A stretch of 64,000 nucleotides of DNA, taken from Leptospira vanthielii serovar Holland str. Waz Holland = ATCC 700522 (GTDB lineage Bacteria; Spirochaetota; Leptospiria; Leptospirales; Leptospiraceae). The translations under genes and the position numbers were made by a program. Shown in pieces: positions 49,471 to 59,477 of the stretch. The notes beneath the pieces were generated by a model. It was not told the origin of the DNA. It ran no database searches and saw only the letters and a list, made by a program, of their open reading frames with translations. Position 1 is the stretch's first letter. Each line of letters starts with the position of its first letter. The stretch is taken from contig NZ_AOGY02000051.1 of assembly GCF_000332455.1 (NCBI RefSeq), positions 186,001-250,000 of the forward strand, given 5' to 3'.

Positions 49471-50381
49471 TACTGGTATTTTAATCTCAAAAAGAATGTA
49501 TAAACTCTAGTAAAAAATTTCAAAATTAATCCATTTTTGAACAATTCTTTTTTAATCAAATAATACTTTGCATAATTAAATAACCAATGACTCGAAACTC
49601 TTCCGACCAAGTTTTTTTGCATTTCTACAATTTCTCGATGAACATTCAGGTTTTGGCTCGTTTTGGTATTTTCATGTATTCTTGTACATGCTATTGGCTC
49701 ATTAAGAAATGAAAATTCGAAAACTTTGGCAACTCTTATCCAATACTCATAATCCATACAGAATCCAAGGGATTCATTTAAAAATCCCACTTTTTCTAAT
49801 ACATCCCGTCTTATGAAAACAGTAGGTTGGCAAATGATACAATAATCAAGGAGCCTTGCGAAAGAGTACGTTTCAATCGGATAGAACTCAATCAAGTTAT
49901 CATTTTTATCGATATGGATTCCTATAGCATAAAAAGCGTATAAATCGCTTTTACCAAATTCATTAAAAATTTTACTCACTGCACTTGGGAGATAAACATC
50001 GTCAGAATTCAACCAAGCAACGATGTTTCCAATTGCGAGTTTCCATCCCTTATTGATCGCATTTGTTTGTCCACTGTCCTTTTCAGAATAAAACTGGTAA
50101 CTAATGCCAAGACAGTTTACTTTACAATTCGAATCTATCTCAAATTTTCTAAATATGCGGCCAGCAGTTTCGAAAACAATATCTCCTGAATCATATTTCT
50201 TCTGAAAAATTTCTAAAATTTCAACAGTTCTATCGTTAGATTTTCCATCCATTATGATATAGTCGATATAGAAGTCGCCTGTTTGAGAAATGACAGATCG
50301 CAGCGTTCTTTCAATAAACTCTCCCTGGTTATAAGAGGGAGTCACAATTGAGACAATATTATTTTTTTCTTTTGTACTCAT
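49470..50381 (-). CDS. Family 2 glycosyltransferase
   Basis: A 303-residue GT2: SIVTPSYNQGEFIERTL at 11-27, MDGKSND at 44-50, SEKDSGQTNAINKG at 99-112 and the metal motif NSDD at 125-128. A roughly 25-residue insert relative to close families lies near residues 68-95, bearing two cysteines. It lies 58 bp after the GT-C gene at 50440. Confidence 0.82.
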   Translation of the reverse strand: MSTKEKNNIVSIVTPSYNQGEFIERTLRSVISQTGDFYIDYIIMDGKSNDRTVEILEIFQKKYDSGDIVFETAGRIFRKFEIDSNCKVNCLGISYQFYSEKDSGQTNAINKGWKLAIGNIVAWLNSDDVYLPSAVSKIFNEFGKSDLYAFYAIGIHIDKNDNLIEFYPIETYSFARLLDYCIICQPTVFIRRDVLEKVGFLNESLGFCMDYEYWIRVAKVFEFSFLNEPIACTRIHENTKTSQNLNVHREIVEMQKNLVGRVSSHWLFNYAKYYLIKKELFKNGLILKFFTRVYTFFLRLKYQ

Positions 50382-50439
50382 TAAAAATCATCTCTTGGAT
50401 TTTTTCGATTCATTACTAATAACGAATAACATTTGGAAC

Positions 50440-51879
50440 TTATAAAGCATATAAAGCAAAGAACTCATTATCAAAAACTCTTACTTTCCTCGTTAGGAAC
50501 GTGATCATCTGGGGAGTATACTGTCTACTTTTATATAATAAAAAATACTTATCGCTGTTACTTAAGAAAGACGGAGATTCAATCCAGACGGAACATCGAT
50601 CCGTAAAAAAATGCAATGCTCTTGGTTTGAAGAATACAACACGGTCAGAAACCAATGTATTATTTTTCAAATAATCGTATGCTTCTTTAGCATACACAGA
50701 ATTTGCAAAATTCGCATCTAAATCTCTATTAGTAACCGGAGGATTAATATAAGAACCCAAGTTAACCCACAACAAAGAAGCCACGTAATAACAAAAGGCA
50801 AACCTGTTAAAGAATCCTTTACTTTTCTTAAAGATTAAAATAATGAAAAGAAAACCATACGGGATAATTGGGATAAGAAATCTAATTCCCTGCTGATAAG
50901 GGTAAATCAAATGTAATGAAATGTAAGCTACTAAGAAAATTATTTCCAATAAACTGACTGTGTTTACAATTCTTTTTCTGACCTTAAACAACTGAAAAAT
51001 AATGAATGTTAATAATATTATGTTTTCATAAATAGAAAATGGGAAATAAAATTCTATCAATAATCGACAATAGTAGATCGCATTTTGAGATATGACCGCA
51101 ACACTTTGCCAAGATACTATTTCATGATTGTCCAAATAATCGGAAATTGGAAATTTTGATTTAAAAACAGCATCCAATACCAAAGAAAATAATAGCGAAC
51201 TCAATAGAAAAAATGAGCTATTTAGACTAGTTCTTCTAAATTGAATTAATAACCCATAAACAAATGCCACTAAATAAATTACAACCGAAGAAGTCCGAGT
51301 ATTAACCGCCAACGCACATAATATCGAAAAGACAAGAAAGTAGGCAGCTTTATTCTTCTTTTTCAACGCAGCAAGATTTAAGGAATATAATGATAGAAGT
51401 AGAATTCCTGACGAAAACACATCAGTGAGAATTGACTGGCTAAAATCCAAAAAAAATGGCGATGTAGCCATCGCCAGGATCAAAAATAAAACATAATTTC
51501 GATCAAGCCGATTTCTAAATATCAAGAAAACAGAAAGATAAAAGAATAAGGATAATAAGAAATCTAATCTTTTAAAAATCAGTATATTATCATGAGTATA
51601 ATTAAATCCAAAACTCAATAAAACTGGCATCAACCAAGGATAATAATTAGGACCAACTTGAAATTCGGATTTTCGAATACGGTCGTTGACACAGTTATCT
51701 AACTGGGAAAAATCCCCTGTATGAATAGCTTTTGCTTGCATTAGATAAGCAGAAAAATCATCTCCCCAGTCATGTGACCCATGAATTAAAAAGAAATTTG
51801 TCATAAAAATTATAAATAAGGAAATCGATAAAAATAATCGAAGATTCTTTTTCCTTCCATGGTTTTCAAAATTAATCAA
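50440..51879 (-). CDS. GT39/ArnT-like membrane glycosyltransferase
   Basis: A 479-residue polytopic protein (about 11 segments). The acidic first-loop motif DWGDDFSAYLMQAKAI near residue 37 matches GT-C enzymes of the PMT/ArnT group, followed by NYYPWLMPVLL. The C-terminal soluble part is short (about 70 residues). It is the first gene after the 737-bp gap, so it may have its own promoter. Confidence 0.7.
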   Translation of the reverse strand: MINFENHGRKKNLRLFLSISLFIIFMTNFFLIHGSHDWGDDFSAYLMQAKAIHTGDFSQLDNCVNDRIRKSEFQVGPNYYPWLMPVLLSFGFNYTHDNILIFKRLDFLLSLFFYLSVFLIFRNRLDRNYVLFLILAMATSPFFLDFSQSILTDVFSSGILLLSLYSLNLAALKKKNKAAYFLVFSILCALAVNTRTSSVVIYLVAFVYGLLIQFRRTSLNSSFFLLSSLLFSLVLDAVFKSKFPISDYLDNHEIVSWQSVAVISQNAIYYCRLLIEFYFPFSIYENIILLTFIIFQLFKVRKRIVNTVSLLEIIFLVAYISLHLIYPYQQGIRFLIPIIPYGFLFIILIFKKSKGFFNRFAFCYYVASLLWVNLGSYINPPVTNRDLDANFANSVYAKEAYDYLKNNTLVSDRVVFFKPRALHFFTDRCSVWIESPSFLSNSDKYFLLYKSRQYTPQMITFLTRKVRVFDNEFFALYAL

Positions 51880-51970
51880 GTGGCTTCAACCATTATGTAA
51901 ATATTAAGTTGCTAAATTCCAAAGCACTTCATCTAGGAGTTCTATATCCTTTATTTTCTTGATCTATTAT

Positions 51971-52564
51971 TTAACTAATTCTCCAATCAATCAACGTCTT
52001 TTTGCGTAAGTTTGGTAAAATCACTTCTCTTAGGAAGTATTGCCTGGTAAATCCACCTCTATTTTCATTTAAAGCACGTGCAAATAGGAATTTGGATTTG
52101 ATTAAAGCCTTTAGTATCGAATTTTCTGGATTTTTCTTCGACGCGTGTAAACTTCTTGCTTTGTCAAATCGTAAAGTCTAGAGTTTATCTTTTATTCTTT
52201 CATTACTTTACGTATGTCAGTTGAAACGGAGTTGCCTTTTATAAAGGGAAGCATTGTCCATTTTTAGATTAAGAGATCTCCGATAAGAAAGCTATACCTC
52301 GTAAATCTAATTTCACCATTCTATAAATAGTCACATGAGTTATCAAAATGACTTACTTACTAAAATTTAATTGCAAACTAGATTTGGACTCCACCTAATT
52401 TCTTGCTTTAATTTTATTCCTTTTTCTAAATCTTTTGTTAATAGAACTTTTTTAGAATAATGAATTCTCGAAAGATTAAATAATTGAGCATTTTTCAGCG
52501 GTAACCCCTCCACATGAGTTTCGATCTATTTCTCTAGATATTGTGAATTTAGATTTTCTTTCAT
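51971..52564 (-). pseudogene. Decayed coding remnants in the 737-bp gap 51880-52616
   Basis: No intact gene lies between 51880 and 52616, but the minus strand keeps protein-like pieces. Piece one, 52564-52367, starts MKENLNSQYLEK, then a TAG at 52526-52528, then about 53 open codons (HVEGLPLKNAQLFNLSRIHY...). Piece two, 52254-52192, encodes MLPFIKGNSVSTDIRKVMKE. Piece three, 52177-51971, gives 68 codons including RALNENRGGFTRQYFLREVI. They lie in different frames with stops between. I cannot name the ancestor; a glycosyltransferase is possible. The rest of the gap is AT-rich with nothing recognisable. Confidence 0.5.
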
Positions 52565-52616
52565 TTTGGAGAATCTAGACTATCTGCTATTTTGTTACAC
52601 TTAATGCTTGAATCCC

Positions 52617-53474
52617 TTAATCAAAAATACTTTTTATCATTTTTTCATTGTCAGTTAATGTTAAGCTTCTATAAACCTTAGCAACTGTTGGAAAAAAATA
52701 ATCAGATCGTAAAACGAAAAAACGAATTATATCAGAATGTAGTCTCTTTTTTGAAAAAATGTGGAATCCCGAATCTATAGATGTATAAAAATATCCGTAT
52801 TTATCCGCAATAAAGCGCAGTGTCCTTTCATTATAAAAACCTATGTGCTGACCAGTCTCTGGTGAATAATACCACCAATTCTTATCGGGAACTTCTTCAC
52901 CGTAGAGCAAAGTTGAAAAGATAAATAGATTGGGACGAAAGCCTAGGAAAATATTATCAAATTCTCTCAAAGGATTTTCTAAATGTTCTAAGACTTCGAA
53001 ACTTAGAATACAATCATAGTTTTTACTTTTACCTTCAAATCCGCGTGCGAAAAGATTTTTCGTGTATAGATCTCTCCATTCCGCGTTAAAACCAACATCT
53101 CTCAACATTCTAACTAAAAGACCATATCCACCTCCGAAATCTAAAATATTCAGACGATATTTATTAAATCTTTTTGAGCAGAAATAACGAACGAAACTTT
53201 TAAACACCCGAAGAAAAACCGCTGGGATTCGAAGTTGGAAATCTATAACGGTAAGTAAAATAGTAATTCTTTTTACAAAAAGTAAATTTCGGGCAACAAT
53301 TCCTGTGTCTGTTATAGCAATACTTTCAGTATAGGCTTCCTCTAACCAATCCGCAGGAAATACTTGCAAATAATCACAGTTAGGGCATTGATACACTTCC
53401 CCATCAAACCGGCTAAGATATATTAATCCCTTAAGTTTGAGCGAAACTTCAGTGTTACAAATTTTACATTTCAT
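52617..53474 (-). CDS. Class I SAM-dependent methyltransferase with N-terminal zinc ribbon
   Basis: A 285-residue protein. Cys3, Cys6, Cys29 and Cys32 form a probable zinc site. The methyltransferase core shows the SAM-binding LDFGGGYGLLVRML near residue 110, and FEVLEHLENPLREF near residue 158, as in Methyltransf_23 enzymes that act on sugars or nucleotide sugars. GQHIGFYNERTLRFIADKYG is typical of the family. It probably methylates the glycan or a precursor. It lies 3 bp after the membrane protein at 53478. Confidence 0.82.
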   Translation of the reverse strand: MKCKICNTEVSLKLKGLIYLSRFDGEVYQCPNCDYLQVFPADWLEEAYTESIAITDTGIVARNLLFVKRITILLTVIDFQLRIPAVFLRVFKSFVRYFCSKRFNKYRLNILDFGGGYGLLVRMLRDVGFNAEWRDLYTKNLFARGFEGKSKNYDCILSFEVLEHLENPLREFDNIFLGFRPNLFIFSTLLYGEEVPDKNWWYYSPETGQHIGFYNERTLRFIADKYGYFYTSIDSGFHIFSKKRLHSDIIRFFVLRSDYFFPTVAKVYRSLTLTDNEKMIKSIFD

Positions 53475-53477
53475 AAA

Positions 53478-55103
53478 CTAATACAAGATCAACTGTGCTT
53501 TAATTTTTTTGCAAAAAGGATATTTTTTCTTCAGATCAAAAGAAATCTCTCCAAAATGATAAAGAATACAATTAACAGCCTTATCTTTTTTTAAGTCACC
53601 AAGTGGTTCCAAATTTTTTGATTTATCCCCATGAACACTTAGATTCCTTAGGTACGACATAAGCCCATCTTGAAAACTAGAATAATACTTAACCTCATCA
53701 ACGTCTATAGCCAATCTCAATTGTAGATTGTAATACTTTGCATATTGCAACAGCGAATCTGCCGGTTCAAATTCAGTGAAATTTCGCACAAAAATAATTC
53801 CTGTAGAATTTTTTGGTTCCAACTGCATTTTACCAATCATCTGATTCAAAGCTAAAGTCCTCTTCGAGTTTTTTCGAGAGGCATTTTGTATTTCGTTAAT
53901 TGAATAAGAAGAAAAACCGAATGAAGAAAAAATCAAAAAAACAAAGCCAACGAACAATCCCTTTTTTATTATTTTTCTTGGAAATAAGAAACGAATCATG
54001 AATCCAACAATGATAATAAAGTAGAGAATGTACAAAATCGAAGTCGGGAAATCATAACGATTGTTCTGTGGTAAATCTCCACCATAGAATACAATATTTA
54101 GAATTATATTTATCATTAAAAACAATAAAATAAATAGAATTTGCCGATATGTTGCTAAAAACTGAACGATTTTTCTTCTGAATATTATTACTATTACAAG
54201 TACAGCTCCTAGAATTGTTGGCTGCAGAATCAACGGATTGTTCATCAAACCAAAAATTTGTCGGATTCGGTCTGAAATCTGGGCACTATTTCCATTTACA
54301 TCCACAGGATTTTGTGAAAGTGCTTTGATTACTGCATATACAACAACAACAGACAATAAAATAGGAAGAACGTATAGTAAGTGATAGTATTTAAATTTAT
54401 ATGTTTCGGCAGATCTATCGTATAAAAACAAAAATGGCAAAATCGCGACTAAGAACATATTCTCTTTCGAGCCAATCATAATCACGAGAGACAATACCTG
54501 TAAGATAGTTACACCTAAACTACGACTGACCTTTTTTTCCCAATTGAATGTAGCCAGTATGAACATTGCAACACCCAATGTTACGTAAGTTTCACCTGGT
54601 CCTAACCGGGAATAAATGTCGGACCAATAGGTAAAACTAAAACAAGTAACTGTCCAAGCTAGTGCAACAGGTGTTGATAAAAAATAGCGAAATAATAGAA
54701 CTAAAGAATAAACAAAGGATACAAGGATCAAAAAACGGAACAGATACCAGAGTGTAGCATTATCCTTCCAGAGAAATACTTCAACCAATCGTAAAAAATA
54801 GTAAGAAGGTCTATAACGCGTGCTAACACCAAATAACCCGACTTCAGTCTGGTCAATCAGAACTCTAAAAAAATCACCCCAACCTTTGGGATCTACCGCA
54901 GATCCTAAAAAGTAGAAGATTTCGTGATCATCAATGAGCCAAAATTTTGCCTTAAAATTTGGACCGAAGATATAATAGGAAAATAGAAAACTAAAAATTA
55001 ATACAACTATTCTCTCATACTTTACTCGTTTCCAAATAATCATTAAAAACGTAAAAAATAAAAGGAAAAGTATTTGGTCTGTTTTTAATATAGAGGAGTA
55101 CAT
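53478..55103 (-). CDS. Polytopic membrane protein, probable GT-C glycosyltransferase
   Basis: A 541-residue protein with about 11 membrane segments and a C-terminal soluble domain of about 130 residues. The first large loop has DDHEIFYFLG, an acidic pair in the place where GT-C enzymes bind metal and donor, followed by RYRPSYYFLR. The arrangement (GT-C next to a GtrB-like GT2 at 55116, 12 bp upstream) suggests it uses that enzyme's lipid-linked sugar. No closer family assigned. Confidence 0.6.
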   Translation of the reverse strand: MYSSILKTDQILFLLFFTFLMIIWKRVKYERIVVLIFSFLFSYYIFGPNFKAKFWLIDDHEIFYFLGSAVDPKGWGDFFRVLIDQTEVGLFGVSTRYRPSYYFLRLVEVFLWKDNATLWYLFRFLILVSFVYSLVLLFRYFLSTPVALAWTVTCFSFTYWSDIYSRLGPGETYVTLGVAMFILATFNWEKKVSRSLGVTILQVLSLVIMIGSKENMFLVAILPFLFLYDRSAETYKFKYYHLLYVLPILLSVVVVYAVIKALSQNPVDVNGNSAQISDRIRQIFGLMNNPLILQPTILGAVLVIVIIFRRKIVQFLATYRQILFILLFLMINIILNIVFYGGDLPQNNRYDFPTSILYILYFIIIVGFMIRFLFPRKIIKKGLFVGFVFLIFSSFGFSSYSINEIQNASRKNSKRTLALNQMIGKMQLEPKNSTGIIFVRNFTEFEPADSLLQYAKYYNLQLRLAIDVDEVKYYSSFQDGLMSYLRNLSVHGDKSKNLEPLGDLKKDKAVNCILYHFGEISFDLKKKYPFCKKIKAQLILY

Positions 55104-55115
55104 TTTTGTATTAGA

Positions 55116-56042
55116 TTAAACATCCTTCTCAGATATAAGGTAGTTCGGTCTGCCCTTAGATTGAATGAACAACTTCCCTAAATATTCACCTATAATTCCT
55201 AATATGATTAGCTGAACACCACCAATAAACAGTACACTCGTAAGTACAGAGGCCCACCCAGTGACAACACTATCTGAAGTAAAAAAAATAATAATCGCAT
55301 AAATCCCATAGGCACCAGAAAAAAAAGAAAGTAACATTCCAAAATAGGTAGCAAAATGTAATGGTTTTACTGAAAATGAAGTGATCCCGTCTAACGCAAA
55401 CAAAAACATCCTTTTGACACTGTATTTACTTACACCCCATACTCTCAATTCTGGAGTATACTCGATAGATTCCTTCTTAAATCCAATTGCCGTAACAAGG
55501 CCTCTGATAAAAAGATTTTTTTCATTATACATCTTTAAAGCTTGAATCACTTTTTTATCAAGAAGTCGAAAATCAGCCGCACCATGTGAAATTTGTAACC
55601 CTGATAAATAATTTAGTAAATTATAGAATATAGATGCGGTATTTCTCTTAAACCAAGATACTTTCTCATTGTCTTTACGAATTGTATAAACAATTTCTGC
55701 ACCATCTTCCCATCTTTGAATGAGTTTAGGAATAAGTTCTGGAGGATGTTGCAAATCTGCATCCATAGAGATTACGGCATCAGCATTCGAATGATCAAGC
55801 CCGGCTTTTAAAGCAACTTGATGGCCGAAATTTCTTGAGAAAGATATAAAAGCGACTTTCAATCCAATTTTATTTTTGGGAAGTTTTTTGATTTCAAAAA
55901 GAGTATTATCTTTACTTCCATCATCTATAAATATTAACCGTAGTTTATACTTTCTAATATTTAATTTAACAATGCGCTCATACAGAGACTTAATGTTTCC
56001 CTCTTCGTTAAAAGAAGGAACAACAATATCAATTAATTTCAT
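55116..56042 (-). CDS. GtrB/ArnC-like GT2 polyprenyl-phosphate glycosyltransferase
   Basis: A 308-residue paralogue of the enzymes at 31252 and 32371: DIVVPSFNEEGN at 5-16, IDDGSKD at 39-45, DADLQHPPE at 94-102, two C-terminal transmembrane helices and the terminal GEYLGKLFIQSKGRPNYL. It probably makes a polyprenyl-phosphate sugar for the GT-C protein at 53478. It overlaps the upstream gene by 4 nt. Confidence 0.86.
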   Translation of the reverse strand: MKLIDIVVPSFNEEGNIKSLYERIVKLNIRKYKLRLIFIDDGSKDNTLFEIKKLPKNKIGLKVAFISFSRNFGHQVALKAGLDHSNADAVISMDADLQHPPELIPKLIQRWEDGAEIVYTIRKDNEKVSWFKRNTASIFYNLLNYLSGLQISHGAADFRLLDKKVIQALKMYNEKNLFIRGLVTAIGFKKESIEYTPELRVWGVSKYSVKRMFLFALDGITSFSVKPLHFATYFGMLLSFFSGAYGIYAIIIFFTSDSVVTGWASVLTSVLFIGGVQLIILGIIGEYLGKLFIQSKGRPNYLISEKDV

Positions 56043-56968
56043 CTCTTTATTAACCCTACTTTGGTAATCATCAGATAAAATAATCTAAACAAATAATAAA
56101 ATATTCTTTCCCAAAAAGGTAGCCGGAACATGAGCCTTCGACTAAAATAATCAGTTAATATACTGGTTTTTATCTTTTGCGGATGTAAAAGTGGAAAATT
56201 AAGTTCAACAATATCCATACTACTTAGTTTAGAATTCTTTTCTTTTGTATGGGTTGCTAACTCGCCAAACCCAATGTTTGATATTAAATTAACTTTCGGC
56301 ATGATGGAATAGCGTCTTTTTCTGAAATTTAAATAAACCCATTGGTAATCCCATGTGTCCACTAAACCGAAAAAAGCATTAGTTATATTGTCAAGCCAAA
56401 AATTACGCTCCTCTTGATTTAAAAAGTTATTATTGATAGTTTCCTCTATCTCCACTTTACTGGAGGATCTGAGTTGATATCCATCCCAGGCTCTACGCCA
56501 ACTTGCCCATCCCCATATATGAAAATAAGTTGAAAAATAATAAGAATCTTGAATAGAATACTGTGAAAGGAAAAAATTATCACCAGAGATCATCCCAATT
56601 CGATCATCATTTTCATACTTAGTGAGTAACACTTCACAATACTTAAAAAATGACTCATTGGGATAACAATCATCCTCTAATATGATTCCTTTCTCTTCAT
56701 TTTGAAAAAACCAACTAATAGCAGAAGAAACTCCTTCTCCACAACCCATATTCTTTTCATTAATTTTAAACAAAAACTGGTTAGAATGCGAATATTGTTT
56801 CGCTATTGAGATGACTTCTTCCACTCTCATTCTTTCGTTGTCCTTATTTTCACGCGGACCATCAATGGAGATATAAATTCTAGTAGGATTCATAGAAAGA
56901 ACCTTAGCTAATAATTTAGAAAAAAGATCCGGTCGATTGAAAGCGATAATTAATACAGGTAAATTCAT
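56039..56968 (-). CDS. Glycosyltransferase of the HlpA-like/GNT-I-like type
   Basis: A 309-residue GT-A-like protein: LIIAFNRPDLF at 6-16, SIDGPRE near 34, EKNMGCGEGVS near 71 and the metal-binding LEDDCYP at 97-103, then IGMISGDNFF and HIWGWASWRRAW. Homologues are often named hemolytic protein HlpA-like, but the fold and context indicate a sugar transferase. It overlaps its neighbours on both sides by 4 nt. Confidence 0.75.
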   Translation of the reverse strand: MNLPVLIIAFNRPDLFSKLLAKVLSMNPTRIYISIDGPRENKDNERMRVEEVISIAKQYSHSNQFLFKINEKNMGCGEGVSSAISWFFQNEEKGIILEDDCYPNESFFKYCEVLLTKYENDDRIGMISGDNFFLSQYSIQDSYYFSTYFHIWGWASWRRAWDGYQLRSSSKVEIEETINNNFLNQEERNFWLDNITNAFFGLVDTWDYQWVYLNFRKRRYSIMPKVNLISNIGFGELATHTKEKNSKLSSMDIVELNFPLLHPQKIKTSILTDYFSRRLMFRLPFWERIFYYLFRLFYLMITKVGLIKR

Positions 56969-58128
56969 AAGTATTTTAAGCCTTTCTGGTATACTTGGTA
57001 TGAATCTGCTGCCGTCTTGGCCCAGGAAAACCGAGAAACATTTTTTAACCCCGACTCTCGTAAATATGTTTGTAGTTCCCGGTTAGTAAAAACTTCCCTT
57101 ACGGCTTTTTCTATTGAGTCAGAATTCGTTGGATCAAAATAATGAACTGATTCCCCCCCAATTTCAGGAAACGATGATGTATTACTACATACAACAGGGC
57201 ATCCTGATACCATTGCTTCAAGTAAAGGTATACCGAATCCCTCATATAAAGATGGGAAAACAAATAGGGCAGCATTTTTATAAAGATCCATTAAGGAAAC
57301 ATCATCTCCAAATGATTTATGAATCACTCTACTATCAATGTTTAACTTTCTAAAGTTACGTAATTCATCTAATGTAAATTCACCGCCGCCCGCAGCGTAT
57401 AATTGCAGATCGGGAAAATCTTTAAACAAAGGTAAAATACTTTCAACAAAGAAGAAAAAATTCTTATAATAAGAACGATTCCCAACAAACAATAGGTATT
57501 TTTCTCGGCTTTTACTATAACTCAACGATTCCTGCGTAACCATAGAATTTCCATGATATACGACATCAATTTTATCTTCAGGAATATTATAATATGCCAC
57601 TAGATCATTTTTGGTGCTTTTGGAAATTGCGATAATTCTACTTGCGTTTAAAATTGTTCTTTGTTTATCGCATTTTGTTTGCTCAATATTGTCAAAATAA
57701 AATGGAAATTTTTCATGTATCAAATCATGGACAGTTAAAACATAAGGAATTTTGTATTTAATCACCGACTCTAAAAAATAAGGATTATAATAAGTAGGAT
57801 GAAAGATATCATATTTCCCCTTCTCCAACTCATCAAAAACAAATTCATCCATCTCCTTATTGTGATTAGGAGCTAGTCCAATTTCTTGGCAGATTTTTAA
57901 TAAACGATTTTTGCCTTTAAAATATTTTGGGACCAACCAGTTTTCATAATTTACGTACTTGTAATGTGGAAATCGATTATCCAAATAAACATTTCTAGAA
58001 TATAAAATTGAATTTTTTACAGTTACATTATTTAAATTCTGAAGATGAGTCATTAACTCAAAAAAATATCTAGAAATACCACCATATGTCTGGAGTGCAA
58101 ATATTTGGTGGTCAAACAAAATTTTCAA
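56965..58128 (-). CDS. Family 4 glycosyltransferase
   Basis: A 387-residue GT-B enzyme with TYGGISRYFFELM and PSLYEGFGIPLLEAM, paralogous to the protein at 46756. No ATG is available. I use the TTG at 58128, which gives a start (LKILFDHQIF) matching the paralogue's MKILFDHQIF, lies 2 bp after the Wzx stop and has GGGA upstream. A TTG at 58152 would overlap the Wzx gene by 22 nt. Confidence 0.83.
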   Translation of the reverse strand: MKILFDHQIFALQTYGGISRYFFELMTHLQNLNNVTVKNSILYSRNVYLDNRFPHYKYVNYENWLVPKYFKGKNRLLKICQEIGLAPNHNKEMDEFVFDELEKGKYDIFHPTYYNPYFLESVIKYKIPYVLTVHDLIHEKFPFYFDNIEQTKCDKQRTILNASRIIAISKSTKNDLVAYYNIPEDKIDVVYHGNSMVTQESLSYSKSREKYLLFVGNRSYYKNFFFFVESILPLFKDFPDLQLYAAGGGEFTLDELRNFRKLNIDSRVIHKSFGDDVSLMDLYKNAALFVFPSLYEGFGIPLLEAMVSGCPVVCSNTSSFPEIGGESVHYFDPTNSDSIEKAVREVFTNRELQTYLRESGLKNVSRFSWAKTAADSYQVYQKGLKYL

Positions 58129-58130
58129 AT

Positions 58131-59444
58131 TTATAATGTTCCCGTTTTCCAACGTTTAAAAAAAGAAAACAGAATGGATGGCCAATTCCAAAAGAATAAT
58201 GAGAAGGTTTGGATATAAAACAATTCTCTAACCTCCCGGAAAAACAAAGGTATGAACATAGAAGCCACTAATTGAGAAACTAAAGTTGCAAAAGCAGCTC
58301 CTATTACACCATATAAAGGAATCCAAATGAAATTCAAGACAATGTTAACAATTAAACCTGCTAAACTTTTTAAAAGTACATAGGATTGTTTTTCTTCAAT
58401 CAGATAATAATTTCCACCAGCGACACCAATAAAAACAAAAATACCTGACCAAATATAAACCTTCAGTACATCAGACGCACCAATGTATGGAGATCCATAA
58501 AGCCAACTTATAATATCTTTTCCAAGAAATTGAATCAAAATTGCCATTACTAGTGAGATAAAAATCAGAACGACATGAAGGAATTTTAATAACTCCAAAT
58601 ATTCAGATCGCGATTGAATTTTTTTCGCTATTAACGTTGGAAAAAAGGAGGAAGTAAGCCCCAATGGGATAAAATACCAAAATTCGCTCAAACGAACAGC
58701 AACACTATAAATTCCAATCGGTGCATCTCCAAGAATTGATCCAATCATGAGCTGATCAATTTTCATATAGATGATGATAGATAAAGAAGCAATCAGTATT
58801 GGAAAGGATTCTTTGAGCGCAGCCAATATTGATTTTAGGTCTACAGAAATGCGAGTGAAACTGCGATGTCCTCTGATGTAGAACAAAAAAATAGATAAAT
58901 ATGAAAATAGCGATTCAAATAGAAAACTAAAAATAAAGTAAAGAATGTGCGATTTGTTTATCAGAAGGTAAACGCGAACTCCTGAAAAAATCAAAAATGA
59001 TATGTTTTCAATATAAACAACATATTTGATTTCTGTTTGAGCCTCGTAAAAATATCTAGGAACAGATAAAAAACGAAACAAAATTGGAACAGCAAGTACC
59101 AAACCAATATGAAACGTTAGATCATCATCAAATTTCAGAAAGTAAAGGATCAAACATGCAAAAACAAAGAGAAAAATGCCGGAAAATAAATGGAGAAAAA
59201 AAGAGGCAGAAAGAAGTTCCTTAGTTTTGTCTTCATCCTTTACGAGTTCCCTAACAAGAAATCCCTCTGTTCCCAGAGGTACAATTGTTGCAAATAGAAC
59301 AATTAACGAATTGGCATAACTAAACTTTCCAAAATTTTCTGGGCCAAAATATCGGGCAATCCAAACGCCAACAAACAAACCAACAAGTGACTTTAAAATT
59401 TTGTCAAATACCAACCAAAGCGAGTTTTGAATGATTTTTTTCAT
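58131..59444 (-). CDS. wzx: Wzx-type O-unit flippase (polysaccharide biosynthesis MOP family)
   Basis: A 437-residue polytopic protein with about 12 membrane segments. The N-terminal signature SLWLVFDKILKSLVGLFVGV followed by WIARYFGPENFGKFSYANS is typical of Wzx/RfbX flippases, which move undecaprenyl-diphosphate-linked O-units to the periplasm. It sits beside the Wzy-like gene and initiating transferase. The symbol reflects role by family and context, not specificity. Confidence 0.87.
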   Translation of the reverse strand: MKKIIQNSLWLVFDKILKSLVGLFVGVWIARYFGPENFGKFSYANSLIVLFATIVPLGTEGFLVRELVKDEDKTKELLSASFFLHLFSGIFLFVFACLILYFLKFDDDLTFHIGLVLAVPILFRFLSVPRYFYEAQTEIKYVVYIENISFLIFSGVRVYLLINKSHILYFIFSFLFESLFSYLSIFLFYIRGHRSFTRISVDLKSILAALKESFPILIASLSIIIYMKIDQLMIGSILGDAPIGIYSVAVRLSEFWYFIPLGLTSSFFPTLIAKKIQSRSEYLELLKFLHVVLIFISLVMAILIQFLGKDIISWLYGSPYIGASDVLKVYIWSGIFVFIGVAGGNYYLIEEKQSYVLLKSLAGLIVNIVLNFIWIPLYGVIGAAFATLVSQLVASMFIPLFFREVRELFYIQTFSLFFWNWPSILFSFFKRWKTGTL

Positions 59445-59477
59445 CTATCTTATAAGTAAAGTATGGCCAATCTAATT

